Source: Tomocerus qinae
Lineage: Eukaryota; Arthropoda; Collembola; Entomobryomorpha; Tomoceridae
DNA: 64,000 nucleotides
Assembly: GCA_020055645.1 (NCBI GenBank)
Contig: CM034546.1
Location: forward strand, 136,483,875 to 136,547,874
Reading direction: 5' to 3'
Shown here: piece after piece, positions 9,474-21,125 of the stretch
Numbering within the stretch: position 1 is the stretch's first letter
Layout of the letters: every line of letters starts with the position of its first letter
Notes under the pieces: generated by a model
What the model was told of the DNA's origin: nothing
The model's database searches: none
The model's input: only the letters and a program-made list of their open reading frames with translations
Made by a program: the position numbers and the translations under genes

Positions 9474-12400
9474 TTATAATATTACATAATCTTCAATGTT
9501 CTCGTCTGCAGGAAGCAGTTCGCAGAGAGAAAAATTGTAGAATATTTGGTGATCGCCAACCATATGCCCTTTTAATGAATTCTCCGTGATGAATTTGTGA
9601 TCACACAATTTGCACTTGTATCTAAAAATAGATATGATAACTGTAATACCTGTCATTGGTTAAATACTGGCATAATAAACATTTAAAAGAACCTTCTGTA
9701 ATTAAATTCATTATAGAGATGTATAATGAGGTTGGGGACATTTTTTGTTTTGTACTTGTTACATTCCATGCATACGTAATGCTTTACTTCATCAGCAGGC
9801 GTAGAATCATTTGATGGCAGTGGAGAGTTCGTAGAGGCATTCAATATTGACGAATTTGTCAAGATTTTCTGTTCCGGTTTAAGAGGGGCTATTATTGAGG
9901 ACAAACTTGCAGATTCCTCAGACAAATTACCCTGGACGTCAGCAATACATTTTGGAGGAGCTACTAAGGGTGCTAGACTATTTTTACTTTTTACAGGCAT
10001 AGAATTGCTTGCTTCGCAATTTTCCAAGTAGATGCCTCTAATTTGCTTAACGACAGGTGCGGCCCGTTTCCAAATGTTTGATGTCTCTTCCTTGACTTTT
10101 GCTAATGCCGCCAGTGCTTCATTTCTTTATGAAAACAAATAACAAATTACATAGTGTTTAGAACCAGATTTATAAAAAAGTGGAATTCAAAAGCTTTTGA
10201 TTTTACACTCTGCCTTGATTTTATATATATCGTCCTTAATGGAAGGAAAAGGCTAATATCCATTTTTTGTTTGATGCAGGAAAAAGCTTATATTCATACG
10301 CTAGTGGAGTTAGGCTATTTCCGGCACCAAACGAAAAATGGATATGGGCTTTTTCCTATACCAAACAAAAAATGGATATTGGCTTTTACCTTCCTTAAAG
10401 GACGATATCTACTTTCCCGTCAAAATTTAAAAAAATTATTGCATACTTTCCCACCTAGGTATGCTGTAATGTACGGAGACCCCCCTGGCCGACGAAGTCG
10501 GCCAGGTACCCCCTTTGACCTAAGAAGTTTTGAGACCCCCCCCCCCTGGCCGACGAAGTCGGCCAGGAGACCTTAAACTCACAAAAAAGAGAAGCCTACC
10601 CCTCCTGGCCGACTTCAAATTAAATATGAATAACAAAATTTAAATGATACGCTGAAAATGCATTATTAATTTTTAATGTTTTGAAACATTTTATTATTAC
10701 TGTTTTAATATCAGCGGGACGTGCTGGATTCAAGGACGTATAGAGAGATATTTTAGACTCATTTCAGTCAAAAAATGCCAAAAATTTTTCGCGCTACGCG
10801 CGAATATATACCTTGACAATATCTATTGGAAATCTTAGCCCCCTCCAAAACTCAATTCTGTATACGTGCTTGGCTGGATTGTGTGCATATATGATGAAAT
10901 GTGTCCAAAAATCTCTGTGATGCTCATTTATACCTAATTTTTAGTAATGGTGCAAATACTTCAAACAAAATATTGACATTTAAGGCAGCGTTTGTTTATC
11001 ACTAATAAAAAATTTTATGGTCGTTTTCCTATACCGCTGTGCCCCCTTTTCAAAAAAATTTCGCGCCACCTACACCCCCCCAGAAAAAGTACAAGATTCG
11101 TTTATTAGACCCCCCTTGGCAGTGTACCCAGTGGGAAAGTATGATTGAAAAATAGGACCACAAGGAATAAAAATTTTAAAAGCCAACATAGACAAATAAA
11201 AAGAAGATATGGGGATTACCGACAAAATGTGATGATAATTCGGCCTTTCTGTGATGGATGTTTACACTGATTTTTATTGACGTGGGCAGTTATTTCAAAG
11301 ACATAATCCGATGAAAATGAGCAGGAACTGCATACAAATTGACCTAATACATTGTGATACTCAGTGCAATGAATCTTTGCTTCTTCCCAACTAGAAAAGT
11401 GTACTTTATAGGCGCACAAGGTACATCTCCAACTTTCCGTATCGTTCCTTGCGTTTTCTTCAGCACAAAATATTCTGATTGAATAATTTCTATCGGTGTA
11501 ATTCTTAGTAATCGGCCATTTCTCTTTCTGTGTTTTCATTTCTGTATCTTTTTTACTGACCTCGCTTTCTCTGCATAAAAAATTGGTTTTAATTCCTACA
11601 TTCAGTGAAATTCAATCTAAAGAATAAATTCGACATTACAGTTTATTTTTATATGAACTTTCAGCCCAGTTCTCCGTTTTATCGTACATTAGCTCGTTGC
11701 GTTCAAGATACGGGACTGGGTTTACAGGATCCGTTTTGGGCACCACAGTTTTTCCTCCATCCAAATCAGACTGAGAATGAAGTTTCAAATGACGAAGAAT
11801 GTTTGTACGTATTTTTGTCGTGAATGTACACAGTCCGCACCCGACAAAATATCTGTATTTATAAAAGTTTACAATTAGCATCCTACAAAATAAAAATAAT
11901 TAAAGATATAATTAGTCATTAGCATCTATTTTTATACTTGAAAATATTAGTCGTTGGGATTTTGTCAATATCTACTGGCAAAAACCGTGCTTTATTGGAG
12001 AGTAGCATAAAGTTTTCCTGTAATGTTGCTGGCAGTACAAGTTGGCATGACGGTTCTTTGGGGTAAATTGTTGCTTCTGGCTCATCGATGTCTTCTTGAG
12101 ATTTTGATACTCGATAGGTGGAAATTCTATGCACACTCTAAAAGAAATTCTAAGTTAGCTACTCAAAATCTTCCTTTCATAATTACAGAATTTTAAATAA
12201 CCTTAAAGTGTTTCCCCAGATCGTTGTTAATACAACATTTAAAAGTGCAGAGAGAACAATTCCGCCTCTTTTTCCCGTGAGTCTTAACGTGGTCCATCAA
12301 TTTATAGATGCATTTTACCTGCTTGGAGCAATGATAACAAGAAAATAGTTTGCTCTTTGGCATGTGCTCACAAACTACGATGTGATATTTATAATGTACA

Positions 12401-14815
12401 GCATTAGGAGCTGAGAAATTGCACTTGGCGTTACCACATCGATATAGACTCGTCCCTAAAACATCAAAATAAAACATAAAATTGTCAAAATTGGTCAAAT
12501 TTGCCATTTTAGAATTGTAGTAAATAAATTTTTTAATTAAATTTAATATTTACCTTCCAGGCCATTTAAACGTCTTTCCTTCTCATCCACAGTTTCGCAA
12601 CCACTAAACTGACTACTAGATTCATTTGAAGTATCCAGATTTGGTTCCCTTTTTTTGTCTTCTTCATTCTTAGATATAATATTGATTGGACATGAATCTG
12701 ATTTCTGAATTATGACTTCACCCTTAGTCTCCTTTTGACGATCAAATATTTTTCCGGAGAGATTTGGATGAACTTCGAAGACATGGTTTTCCATATTGTA
12801 AAAATCTTCGCTTCCATAAAAGCAGTAAAAACATTGATAACGGAAAATCGAATGGCATTTATAGTGCTGAAAAACAAAACTGTGTTTTAAAATCATAATT
12901 GTTATTTTAGTACTACATTGATTACGATAATTTAATCTTTGATTCTAGTTCATGGACTTTCTATTCTAAAACTTTCAAAAATATCTTAATATAGTTTCAT
13001 GGTATACTTAAGGACTTTAAATACAAATGGATGTTAAGGCAAGCATATCAACTTACATCAACAAGATGTCGATGATCTTTGTAAGTAGCATTACATATAT
13101 GACAAGCACAAAAGGACCCTGGAGGGGTACAGCTCTTCAGGTGATCCATAAACTCATTCCTCAACAGGAATTGTAGTGAACTATCAGAACAGCAATCTAA
13201 ATACATGAAAGATAATTTAAAATATTTTTGAAGCCATATAAATGATTTACAGCTTACTTCATGCATTTACCTCTTGAACAGCTGTAGGCACAAAGTTTAA
13301 CACCCACGGACTCTATGTAATTACTATCAACAACCACCTCGCAAAGAATTATTTTAGGCACTTCTATTTGATGACGTTCAACCTTGAAAACAGACGAGAA
13401 ATTAAATGGTTAAAACTTTTGTACTTTCTGCATTAATAAGGTTTCAAATTAGTGTTTAATAACAAACTTGCATTCTAGCGATATGATGGAAATAATACTC
13501 ACATAGTGTTTGTTAATATAAGATTCACAGAAGCATCGATAAAAACAGTGACCGCACTGATAAAGGCTCTTGCTGTGTTGATGGACAATATGGTCACAAA
13601 GATCTTCAGCTTTTTTGTACTGCAAAGAGCAATATGAACAGCAAATCCAATTCTGAAAAAGAATTTCAACATTTTTTAAACAAGGATTTGTTATAATTAT
13701 AAACACAATAATGCGCCACATATGTAACCATCAATTAAATAAAGTATTAAAAATAAAATCAAAATTTGGATTATCAGTTAGTAATAATAAATGGGAATAG
13801 GTATTAGGTTGATAGGAATTTGATATGGAAAATTGTAAATCAAACAAACCCGTTCCGAGTATTTTGCAACTTTATTTTCTATTTTCCATTTGATTCCATG
13901 AGAAATGAGATGTCGGAGAAAGTCACTTTTGGAGTCTCCAGTGAAAGAACAAGATTTATCCATACATTTAAACAAATGCTTCAGTTTCTCGGGAGAAAGC
14001 ATACTTTGATATTGTTCTCTGTCTTTAATTCCAGCTCGATGCTCGCCATATAATTCCAACAAATGCAGTTTCTCACATTCTGGAACAACGTCGGAGGGAG
14101 GAAAATCTTGGCTGCGGGTGATAGGAGGTGAGAATCCTTGTAATAAAACAGAATGCTCGTATCCATCTCCAGCTCTTGATATAAGAACGGCATCCTTTCT
14201 ATACTTTTCAAACCTGGGCCAGTTTTTATCCACTATTAATAGTTTGTTGTCTCTTAACTTGACTAATATATCATACTGACATTGACTAAAGATAGAAACG
14301 CCGGCTGTTCTGGAAAGTAACTCCGACTTCTTTCTTACTCCAAACATTTCGTCGTCGTCTTCCGATTCGTCAGAGGCAAAAAGATTCATTTCGTAATCAT
14401 TGGCTTGCTCTTTTTTAGTCACTTCTCCCACGTCTTCACTGTCACAAGGAGGATAAGGTGTGTAGTCTCTCATCTTAATACTAAATGTCACCTTTGGGTC
14501 AACTTTGAATTCCACAATACCGACAATCCAATCCATTGCATCTTTGCATTGTTCAAAGATTGAATTATTCGATTCTTTTTGTACTGTGCAAACTTTGCTA
14601 AAATTTTCTGAACATTCCTGAGTTGCAATGACTGTCTCTAATTGAATATTATAGTCACGGAGGAAATCAGACTGAAGGATATCCACATCATTCACTGTCA
14701 ATTCCTTCAAAGAGTTCCGTTTAGCATGTTCCAAAGTTGTTTCAAACCTCTCACTTGTTTCGGTTCCCCAGTAGGAGTTGGACGATGACGAAACTTGGTC
14801 TGGAAACTGTTGCAT
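9474..14815 (-). CDS. C2H2 zinc-finger protein, 11 exons (about 1068 aa)
   Basis: Exons: 14815-13850, 13652-13503, 13382-13271, 13196-13057, 12866-12554, 12455-12202, 12137-11938, 11852-11712, 11570-11220, 10124-9693, 9621-9474. All junctions keep frame, and the sum is 3207 bases including the stop. Only the 3' end of exon 8 (donor GTATCT) is weak. The start is the first ATG of the frame (MQQFPDQ). The first 280 residues are acidic and low-complexity, without fingers. Spaced, often atypical C2H2 fingers follow: one at about 283-306, two in exon 2, others in exons 3-6, one in exon 8, two in exon 9, one in exon 10, and a canonical C-x2-C-x12-H-x4-H finger near the C-terminus. This pattern suggests a nuclear nucleic-acid-binding regulator. 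I cannot name an orthologue. The intron between exons 9 and 10 holds two transposon copies. AATAAA at 9390-9385 is a plausible poly(A) signal. Confidence 0.82.
10229..10406. mobile_element. Palindromic MITE, copy A (178 bp)
   Basis: The ends ATCGTCC...GGACGAT are inverted repeats, and inner sequence continues the palindrome (blocks such as CATTTTTTGTTTG and its complement). The same element occurs at 19504-19683. It sits in an intron of the zinc-finger gene. No target-site duplication is clear for this copy. Confidence 0.8.
10442..11143. mobile_element. Non-autonomous DNA transposon, about 700 bp, with ATTG flanks
   Basis: The terminal inverted repeats begin CATACTTTCCCAC (10442-10454) and end GTGGGAAAGTATG (11131-11143), with weaker matching further in. 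Both sides are flanked by ATTG (10438-10441 and 11144-11147), a candidate 4-bp target-site duplication. The interior is C-rich on the left and has no coding frame. The superfamily is not identified. Confidence 0.75.
10484..10567. repeat. Two copies of a perfect 23-bp palindrome
   Basis: The arms CCTGGCCGAC and GTCGGCCAGG separated by GAA occur at 10484-10506 and again at 10545-10567. A third half-copy starts near 10603. Each can form a strong hairpin. They lie inside the left part of the 700-bp transposon. Confidence 0.9.
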
Positions 14816-14939
14816 TTTGACAAGTGACAAGTCAAGTCAGAAGTTATCTTCGCCACGCCACACGCACGCCTACACGCCCTTACCTTGCTGTTGCTACTGA
14901 CAGAAATGCATTATTCATTCTTTCCCTCCTCTCGGGCTC

Positions 14940-15065
14940 ATCCCTTCTACCCGACAACCGACGACACGGTACGCGACTGCCGACACCACACTACCCGACG
15001 ACCAAAACCACCCTACCCGACATCCGACACCACCGGACCCGACACCCGACAACAGACGCCACCAA
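14940..15065. repeat. Degenerate CCGACA-type simple repeat
   Basis: Variants of CCCGACACC and CCCGACAAC repeat through this GC-richer stretch just upstream of the zinc-finger gene. The open frames across it are low-complexity artefacts. Confidence 0.7.
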
Positions 15066-15068
15066 GCT

Positions 15069-15560
15069 GTCTCACATACACGGGCGGAAGTAGGAAGGGA
15101 TGTAGGGTGCCAATTTTCTCACGCTCTAAAACTTACCCCCACCAAATGACCTTCAGAGTGGGACCACCACCCAACCTAAAAAAGGTGACGGTCAAGTTGC
15201 TAAGTTAAACATTCCGCAATTTCAAAATTCAAACGCAATAACATGAAATTTAAAAAATCTAATTTTTCGATGTACAAATAAAATTAAAAACTTTAAAGTT
15301 TTGGTTCGAAAATTAAAATTTCGACTTAAACTGGACCAGTGGGCGCAGCGAAATTCGAAGTTTTTAATTTTAGACCACCGTGCGTTTCAATGCTGAAATT
15401 ACGTAATGTTTAACTGTGCAACTTGACCGTAATCTTTTTTAGGTTAGGGGGTGGTCCTACACTGGAGGTCATTAGGTGGGGTAAGGTTTGGAGCGTGAGT
15501 AAATTGGCACCCACCATGCATTTAGCCTCCGTTCCTACCCAACGCCCGTGTATGTGAGAC
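15069..15560. mobile_element. Fold-back element (492 bp)
   Basis: The first roughly 180 bases starting GTCTCACATACACGGGCG are repeated, inverted and imperfectly, at the right end. The arms share blocks such as GGTCAAGTTGC and ACCTAAAAAAG. The centre (about 15250-15380) is AT-rich with smaller self-complementary patches. There is no coding frame and no clear target-site duplication. Confidence 0.85.
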
Positions 15561-15640
15561 TGTGCTTCCTTTTCGATACATGAATTGAAAACAATGCGTT
15601 ATACACGCATAAACATAAAACTTTTGAACGGCAAGGTTAT

Positions 15641-16180
15641 CACATGGTGCCATAACAACACATGGTGCCATAACAACACATGGTGCCTTAACAACACATG
15701 GTGCCATAACAACACATGGTGCCTTAACAACACATGGTGCCTTAACAACACATGGTGCCTTAACAACACATGGTGCCTTAACAACACATGGTGCCATAAC
15801 AAAACATGGTGCCTTAACAACACATGGTGCCTTAACAACACATGGTGCCTCAACAACACATGGTGCCTTAACAACACATGGTGCCTTAACAACACATGGT
15901 GCCTTAACAACACATGGTGCTTTAACAACACATGGTGCCTTAACAACACATGGTGCCTTAACAAAACATGGTGCCTTAACAACACATGGTGCCTTAACAA
16001 AACATGGTGCCTTAACAACACATGGTGCCTTAACAACACATGGTGCCTTAACAACACATGGTGCCTTAACAACACATGGTGCCTTAACAACACATGGTGC
16101 CTTAACAACACATGGTGCCTTAACAACACATGGTGCCTTAACAACACATGGTGCCTTAACAACACATGGTGCCATAACAA
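15641..16180. repeat. 18-bp minisatellite, 30 copies
   Basis: The unit CACATGGTGCCTTAACAA repeats 30 times, with a few variants (CCATAACAA, CCTCAACAA, AAAACATGG). Because 18 is a multiple of 3 and the unit lacks stops in several frames, it makes long false open frames on both strands. It begins 80 bases after the fold-back element. Confidence 0.97.
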
Positions 16181-16574
16181 CACAAAGGCACCATGGTATT
16201 GTATGAAAAGTAAAAGAACAATGTAGGGTACTAAGACAAAATTGCTCCTTCGAACATTTTACACTGCTGCGTCTAGATGCCCACCCATCACCCCAAAATT
16301 GTGGCTTCGATGATGTAAATATTTAGTCATTGCAAATAATACCCCTCGGTTTTCTATAACGTACCATACAAATGTACGACTGTTCGATGAAATTTCTTGT
16401 CAAACAAAAATTCCTGTGTGTGCCATACACGTTAATTCGCAGCCTTGGTTAATTGTTGAGTTTCTTATTATAAGTCTCTGATGGATTGGGGACCTCACTA
16501 AGGAATAATCATCGTTATTGCGCTCGATAGATGCCCCACCACTGCACTTGACTCAACTTGACTGTATATGCAGG

Positions 16575-16740
16575 TTTCCTTCAGTTATTTTGTTTTACTA
16601 ACAGTTATTTTGATTAACTAACGGTTATTTTGAATAATCAACAATTATTTTGGTTCATTTACTGTTATTATATCGGGTCGGTCGGTCGGTTTCGTCTGTC
16701 GGTCGGTTGGGTCGGTTCGGTACAACCGACCCGACTCGGA
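16575..16740. repeat. Two short simple-repeat tracts
   Basis: Around 16575-16670 a roughly 24-bp unit containing GTTATTTTG recurs about five times. It is followed at 16675-16740 by a GGTCGGTCGG tract ending in the complementary ACCGACCCGAC, which could form a hairpin. From 16181 to 17235 I see nothing else that I can support. Confidence 0.7.
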
Positions 16741-17235
16741 TCAGCCAACTTGCAGCAGCCACGTGAGATGGATTCATCAAGAAACATGGTGCTATAATTT
16801 GTGTATAATTTGTTAATTAAGCAATTACCCTTTTACCGCAAAAATTTTTTAATGATGTAAAATCTTTAAATGACCAAATAGGGGTATCTAATTCCAAATG
16901 ATATTCTACACATTGTGCAATATATAGGCGATAACCTCGATATAGGTTACGGCTCGCTGGAAATGCATATAAAACCCATGGATATTGTATTCAATTCTGT
17001 TAATAAAGTCATAATAAGGCCAGAGATTCAGAACTCTTTGAAGTTTCAAATACATTATAAATAATATATTACATCACTTATACTGTCATAAATAATTATT
17101 GTGAAGTGACAGTGACAGACAAGGTTGCGTAAGATGGACAACCATATAATTTGGGCATCTCATTAGGCTGTCAAAGAAGTTTAAAAAATCATTTTGAGTA
17201 GGTACGTTTAATGAAAACAATTTTATTATTTTGTA

Positions 17236-17505
17236 TTATAAAAATACAATGACAGAAATACTCACAAACGATGACAAAAATAAGTAGCTAAATAAATAAA
17301 TACCTGTTTCAGCCCAGTGAAGATGGACAAGAGAACATTCTTGTAATTTATTACCCACTAGACTACTCACTACTTCCCACTTAGATATGTTGTGGACGTG
17401 GAGTGTGTTTCTAAGTAAGATGTAGTAAGTAATTGCTTTATTGTCGTTCAATGTCAACTCAAAAGTTAATTTGAGTTGTTTCCCATAAGGGGACGTTTTA
17501 TACAT
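17236..17505 (-). CDS. Unidentified open frame, possible orphan exon
   Basis: An 89-codon frame has protein-like composition over its first 67 residues, followed by a possible donor (CAG|GTATTT). I found no upstream or downstream exon and no recognisable domain. It may be a fragment of an unknown gene or chance. Confidence 0.25.
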   Translation of the reverse strand: MYKTSPYGKQLKLTFELTLNDNKAITYYILLRNTLHVHNISKWEVVSSLVGNKLQECSLVHLHWAETGIYLFSYLFLSSFVSISVIVFL

Positions 17506-17779
17506 ATGACTATATTATAGAAGCAAACTAATGTGTCAAATAATACAAAAATACAACGAATTACAGCGGTAGATTATTTCGATTAACCAAACACAAACAA
17601 AACCATGCAAAAAAGAATTATAAAATAGCTAGTACTAACTATTTTTTACACACCGAACTACCTTTCATTTAGGTTGTGCTTGGTTAAAATTTTCTTAAAA
17701 ATGGTAATGCATTGACAATCTTTAAGGTCAGGTTTTTATGAATCTCTGTTGAAATTGTTTGAAAAATTCTTTGGTGAAA

Positions 17780-18211
17780 TTAGGAAGAGTAATATAGTTT
17801 GAAAATTTTGAGGAGGGAGTCGATTTCTTTTTTATCCACAAAAATAGGAAGAAGTAGATTATTAGCTCCTTTAATTAAAATATTTGGAATTCGAACTCTA
17901 GTGTATACATAATAAGTGTTTGTAGTTATGGAAGTAATTAACTCGAAATTATCCACTATTGTGCGGACTAAAAACTGGACTGGCTTATAAACTGAAAACT
18001 GTTTTAACATTTAAAAGGTTTTCGAGAATTGAAGTGTAATTGTGTAGGTATAATTTTGAAAGGTAAATGTTTTACTAAAAATTAAGAGCACTATGCAGAT
18101 AAATATTTCCAGCAATGTGTTTACTACGGTCCAAAGTAGAAGGTAATCAATATTTTTTAAATTTTTACTATCAAAATGGGCACTTCTGAATAGGCACTTT
18201 AATAACTGCAT
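17780..18211 (-). pseudogene. Possible membrane-receptor fragment with one internal stop
   Basis: Two frames in the same register (18211-18011 and 18010-17780) are separated only by a TAA. Together they read as about 140 residues with strongly hydrophobic helices (for example LLLWTVVNTLLEIFICIVLL). The composition resembles the chemoreceptors nearby, and it lies head-to-head with the gustatory receptor starting at about 18214. No diagnostic motif is present, so the assignment is weak. Confidence 0.25.
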
Positions 18212-18213
18212 GA

Positions 18214-20127
18214 TATCTTTTAAGGACTTCTTTCGTTGAAATTAGAATCACTCCTGATGTAAACGATTCTGAAAGTGAAGCAATAAAACGGTTCCTTCCG
18301 GGCTATTATTATAAATTATTCATTGACTTTTGTTATTTCTTACTGTTTGTGCCGTATCGAATGGTTCTCCGTGAAAATATATATGAAATTTTGTCCAATC
18401 GTCTACAAAAGGTGGGTACAGATGCCGAATGTATTTGTGTATCACTTAAAGTTAAAATTAAATAATTATAAATAATTTGTGTATTTAAGGGAGCGTGGAT
18501 ATTTCTTTCCTGTACAAGCACAATGTTAGCTTTCCTGAGCATAAGACAACACTTCGTTTCCAAAATAGTCGCAGATCCAACTTTACTTTTCACCATGTCA
18601 AATGAAATCATTTGGATGATTTACTCTATTCTATTCCCAATCACAATGTGGAGGAAAGCTCCGGTCATCTTGGATATTCTCAACGACAGAACGCAGCCAA
18701 TCCTCCCTCATCATAAGACAGTAAGCAAAAAATTAGAACTAAGAAATTGCGAAACTAAAAAACTGCTAAATAATTTTTTTTTTATTTTCGTATTCAACAG
18801 GTATCACTAAAGATGTATGCACTTTGTGCTGTTGCAATAGCTGGTGGAATTTCAGATCAATTAATATATGTGTTGGAAATCTCAAAAGAAAATTATTTCT
18901 ATGAATATTCAGGTAATGTCCTGTACATGTACTTCATGAAAGAAAACAGGACTGCTTTGTTTAAAGACGAATTAAGCAGAGTAGAGCAGATTATTATTTA
19001 CTCAACTATTCTCATGCAAACGTACATTCAATTGCAAACTTGCGTTCTGGAATTGTTTATATTTATTTCGGCTCTTATGGTCCATGAAATGGTTCGGGAT
19101 TGCTACCTTCCACTATTTAAAAGTTTAACTAAAGTTTCTCTTGGAGACAAAAAGGTATCATGTAGCAAGAATAACTTTATTCACACTAATATTTGTTTGA
19201 TCTAGATTTAATAAATATTCCCATAATTATGTTAATCAGAATTTGCTAAATAGTTTTATGGATCTGAAAGAATACATTCGGAAAGTTAATAAAGTTGCCA
19301 GCAATATTACCTTTTGGGTTTTCGTTCAAATTGTTTCGTGGATTTCTGGAAGTGTTTTAGACGGACTCGATGTAGAAGAATGGTACCAAAGAGGTTTTAT
19401 AGTGGCCAATATCCTTTACTACACGGTCATGTTGATCCTGGCTGCAGAAATTCATCACAAGGTATAAAATTTTTGCTTATTTTGTATGTATATTATACAT
19501 ATTATCGTCCTTTAAGGAAGGAAAAAGCCCATATCCATTTTTTGTTTGGTACAGGAAAAAGGCTATATCCATACTCTTGTTAGTAGAGTAAGGCTTTTTC
19601 CTGCACCAAACGAAAAATGGATATGGGCTTTTTCCTGTACCAAACAAAAAATGGATATTGGCTTTTTCCTTCCTTAGGACGATATATTTCGCATGCAAAT
19701 GCAATCAACTTCTCATTCTGTACTACACACGTAAATACCTTAATTGGTTAATTCTAATGTCTGTGTTTTTATCCCGTGCTAAAGGTTAGTAGAATTAAAT
19801 CAATTTTAATCTGGGAACAACATAAATTGCTACCTTTGGATACCGAAGGAAAAATTAAACTGAAACAGATAAAGAAATTACCAGAGAAGAAATTGGGCTT
19901 GAATGGTGGAAAGTTTTTTACTCTGTCATATGGATTCCTCGGCTCAGTAAGTGATGTCCAATTCGTTTTTGAGCTTTATTTTATAAGGGAAAGCTGCTTT
20001 GGAATTTAAGGAACTTACGATAATATTATTATTATGTTTATTAAGCATCTCACTTTTACAGGCCTTCAGTACAATAATTACCTACTCAATCATTATGGTC
20101 CAGTTTAAGACAACAACAGTGGAATAG
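18214..20127 (+). CDS. Gustatory-receptor-like chemoreceptor (Gr), 5' end unresolved
   Basis: Exons: up to 18411 (open from 18214), 18490-18720, 18801-19154, 19240-19461, 19785-19946, 20062-20127. All introns are phase 0, as in the conserved 3' introns of arthropod Gr genes. The last exon encodes TYSIIMVQF, which matches the TYhhhhhQF signature in helix 7 of the insect Gr/Or superfamily, just after the GGKFFTLSYGFLGS stretch. About seven hydrophobic helices are visible. The protein would be a ligand-gated cation channel subunit in chemosensory neuron membranes (family knowledge). The first exon shown has no ATG after the in-frame TGA at 18211, so either an upstream exon exists that I could not find or the N-terminus is lost. 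The fourth intron of this model contains a palindromic MITE. Confidence 0.85.
19504..19683. mobile_element. Palindromic MITE, copy B (180 bp)
   Basis: Same element as 10229-10406, with ends ATCGTCC and GGACGAT. It is flanked by ATATT on both sides (19499-19503 and 19684-19688), a candidate 5-bp target-site duplication. It lies inside an intron of the Gr gene. Confidence 0.82.
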
Positions 20128-20600
20128 TAATAGTAATAACTGTTAAAATGAACTTTAAAGATTGGTAGTAAGCACTCTTAGAATGATCATGAAAATTATA
20201 CATTTTTGTTGTGACTAGAATTGTTTTATGGTTTTTGTGATTTGTTGTGTCAAATTAAATATGCGTACTATACAGGTATTATATACCTTAAAGTTTCTTT
20301 ATTTTGAATAACAAAATTCTACTTAAACTAAAAGTAGGTACTAAAAAATGTTGAGAAGTTATGAAATTATTTCAATGATTAAGTATTTGAGAAACGTTTT
20401 AACATTGAGTCAGTTACCATAAACTGAATACAATAATGACGTGTTTGTATTTGTATAAGATAGAAAAGTTATATTATATCTCATAATATTGTTGAAATAA
20501 CTTTAAAATTGAGTGAATTAATGTCCCACATTAATGAAACAACTGCTGATAGTAAATAGCAGCAGATTTTGTCAATGGATGCATCTAAAAATAGCTATCA

Positions 20601-20846
20601 CTCAACTCAGCACTTGAATGTAATAGAAACACTTTGAATGTAGCCTGATTCTCACATTGCCTCCACTGTGCACAAGTTTGCTTGTCTCACTGCACTCACT
20701 GCAGTGCAGACTGCTGAGTGCTGACATCGATCTGGGCGTGATGTAGAAATGTAGAGTGAGGCAGTGAGACAGTAAGCAAACTAGTGCATATTGGAGGCAA
20801 TGTGAGAATTCAAAGTGTTTCTATTACATTCAAGTGCTGAGTTGAG
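20601..20846. mobile_element. Fold-back MITE (246 bp)
   Basis: Arms of about 90 bases start CTCAACTCAGCACTTGAATG and are nearly perfect inverted copies with small gaps. The centre is about 75 bases. I see no target-site duplication. Apart from this element, 20128-21125 has no exon that I can support. Confidence 0.85.
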
Positions 20847-21125
20847 AGGCAACTCAACAGGTCGTTTTCTTGGTGTTCTTTTCCCCCTAAATATAACAGT
20901 TTACACTATTACCATATCTGACACCTTCGGAAAAGTAGGATACGAGGTTAGGTAGTCCCAACCGACCTATCTAAATCTTCACCTCAGCTCTACTTACAAG
21001 CTTGTAAATATGCAATGGGGCGCTATGACAATCTTTTGTCAGTTGCACAGTTTTGCACAATTTGCAATAACAATTTGGCCAGCATGAACATTTTCAAGTA
21101 TTTATGAACGGGATATAATACAACG

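Noticed and set aside
10154-10576. 140-codon forward frame
   Set aside because: It runs through an intron and two transposon copies; the repeated peptide words come from the palindromic MITE.
15641-16180. CRISPR-like array
   Set aside because: The repeats are directly adjacent with no unique spacers, and the genome is eukaryotic; it is a minisatellite.
15522-16226. Three overlapping frames of about 200 codons with hexapeptide repeats
   Set aside because: They are produced by the 18-bp minisatellite being read in stop-free frames; no start context, splice sites or non-repeat protein sequence supports them.
19477-19704. Forward and reverse frames across the Gr intron
   Set aside because: They translate the palindromic MITE, not a gene.
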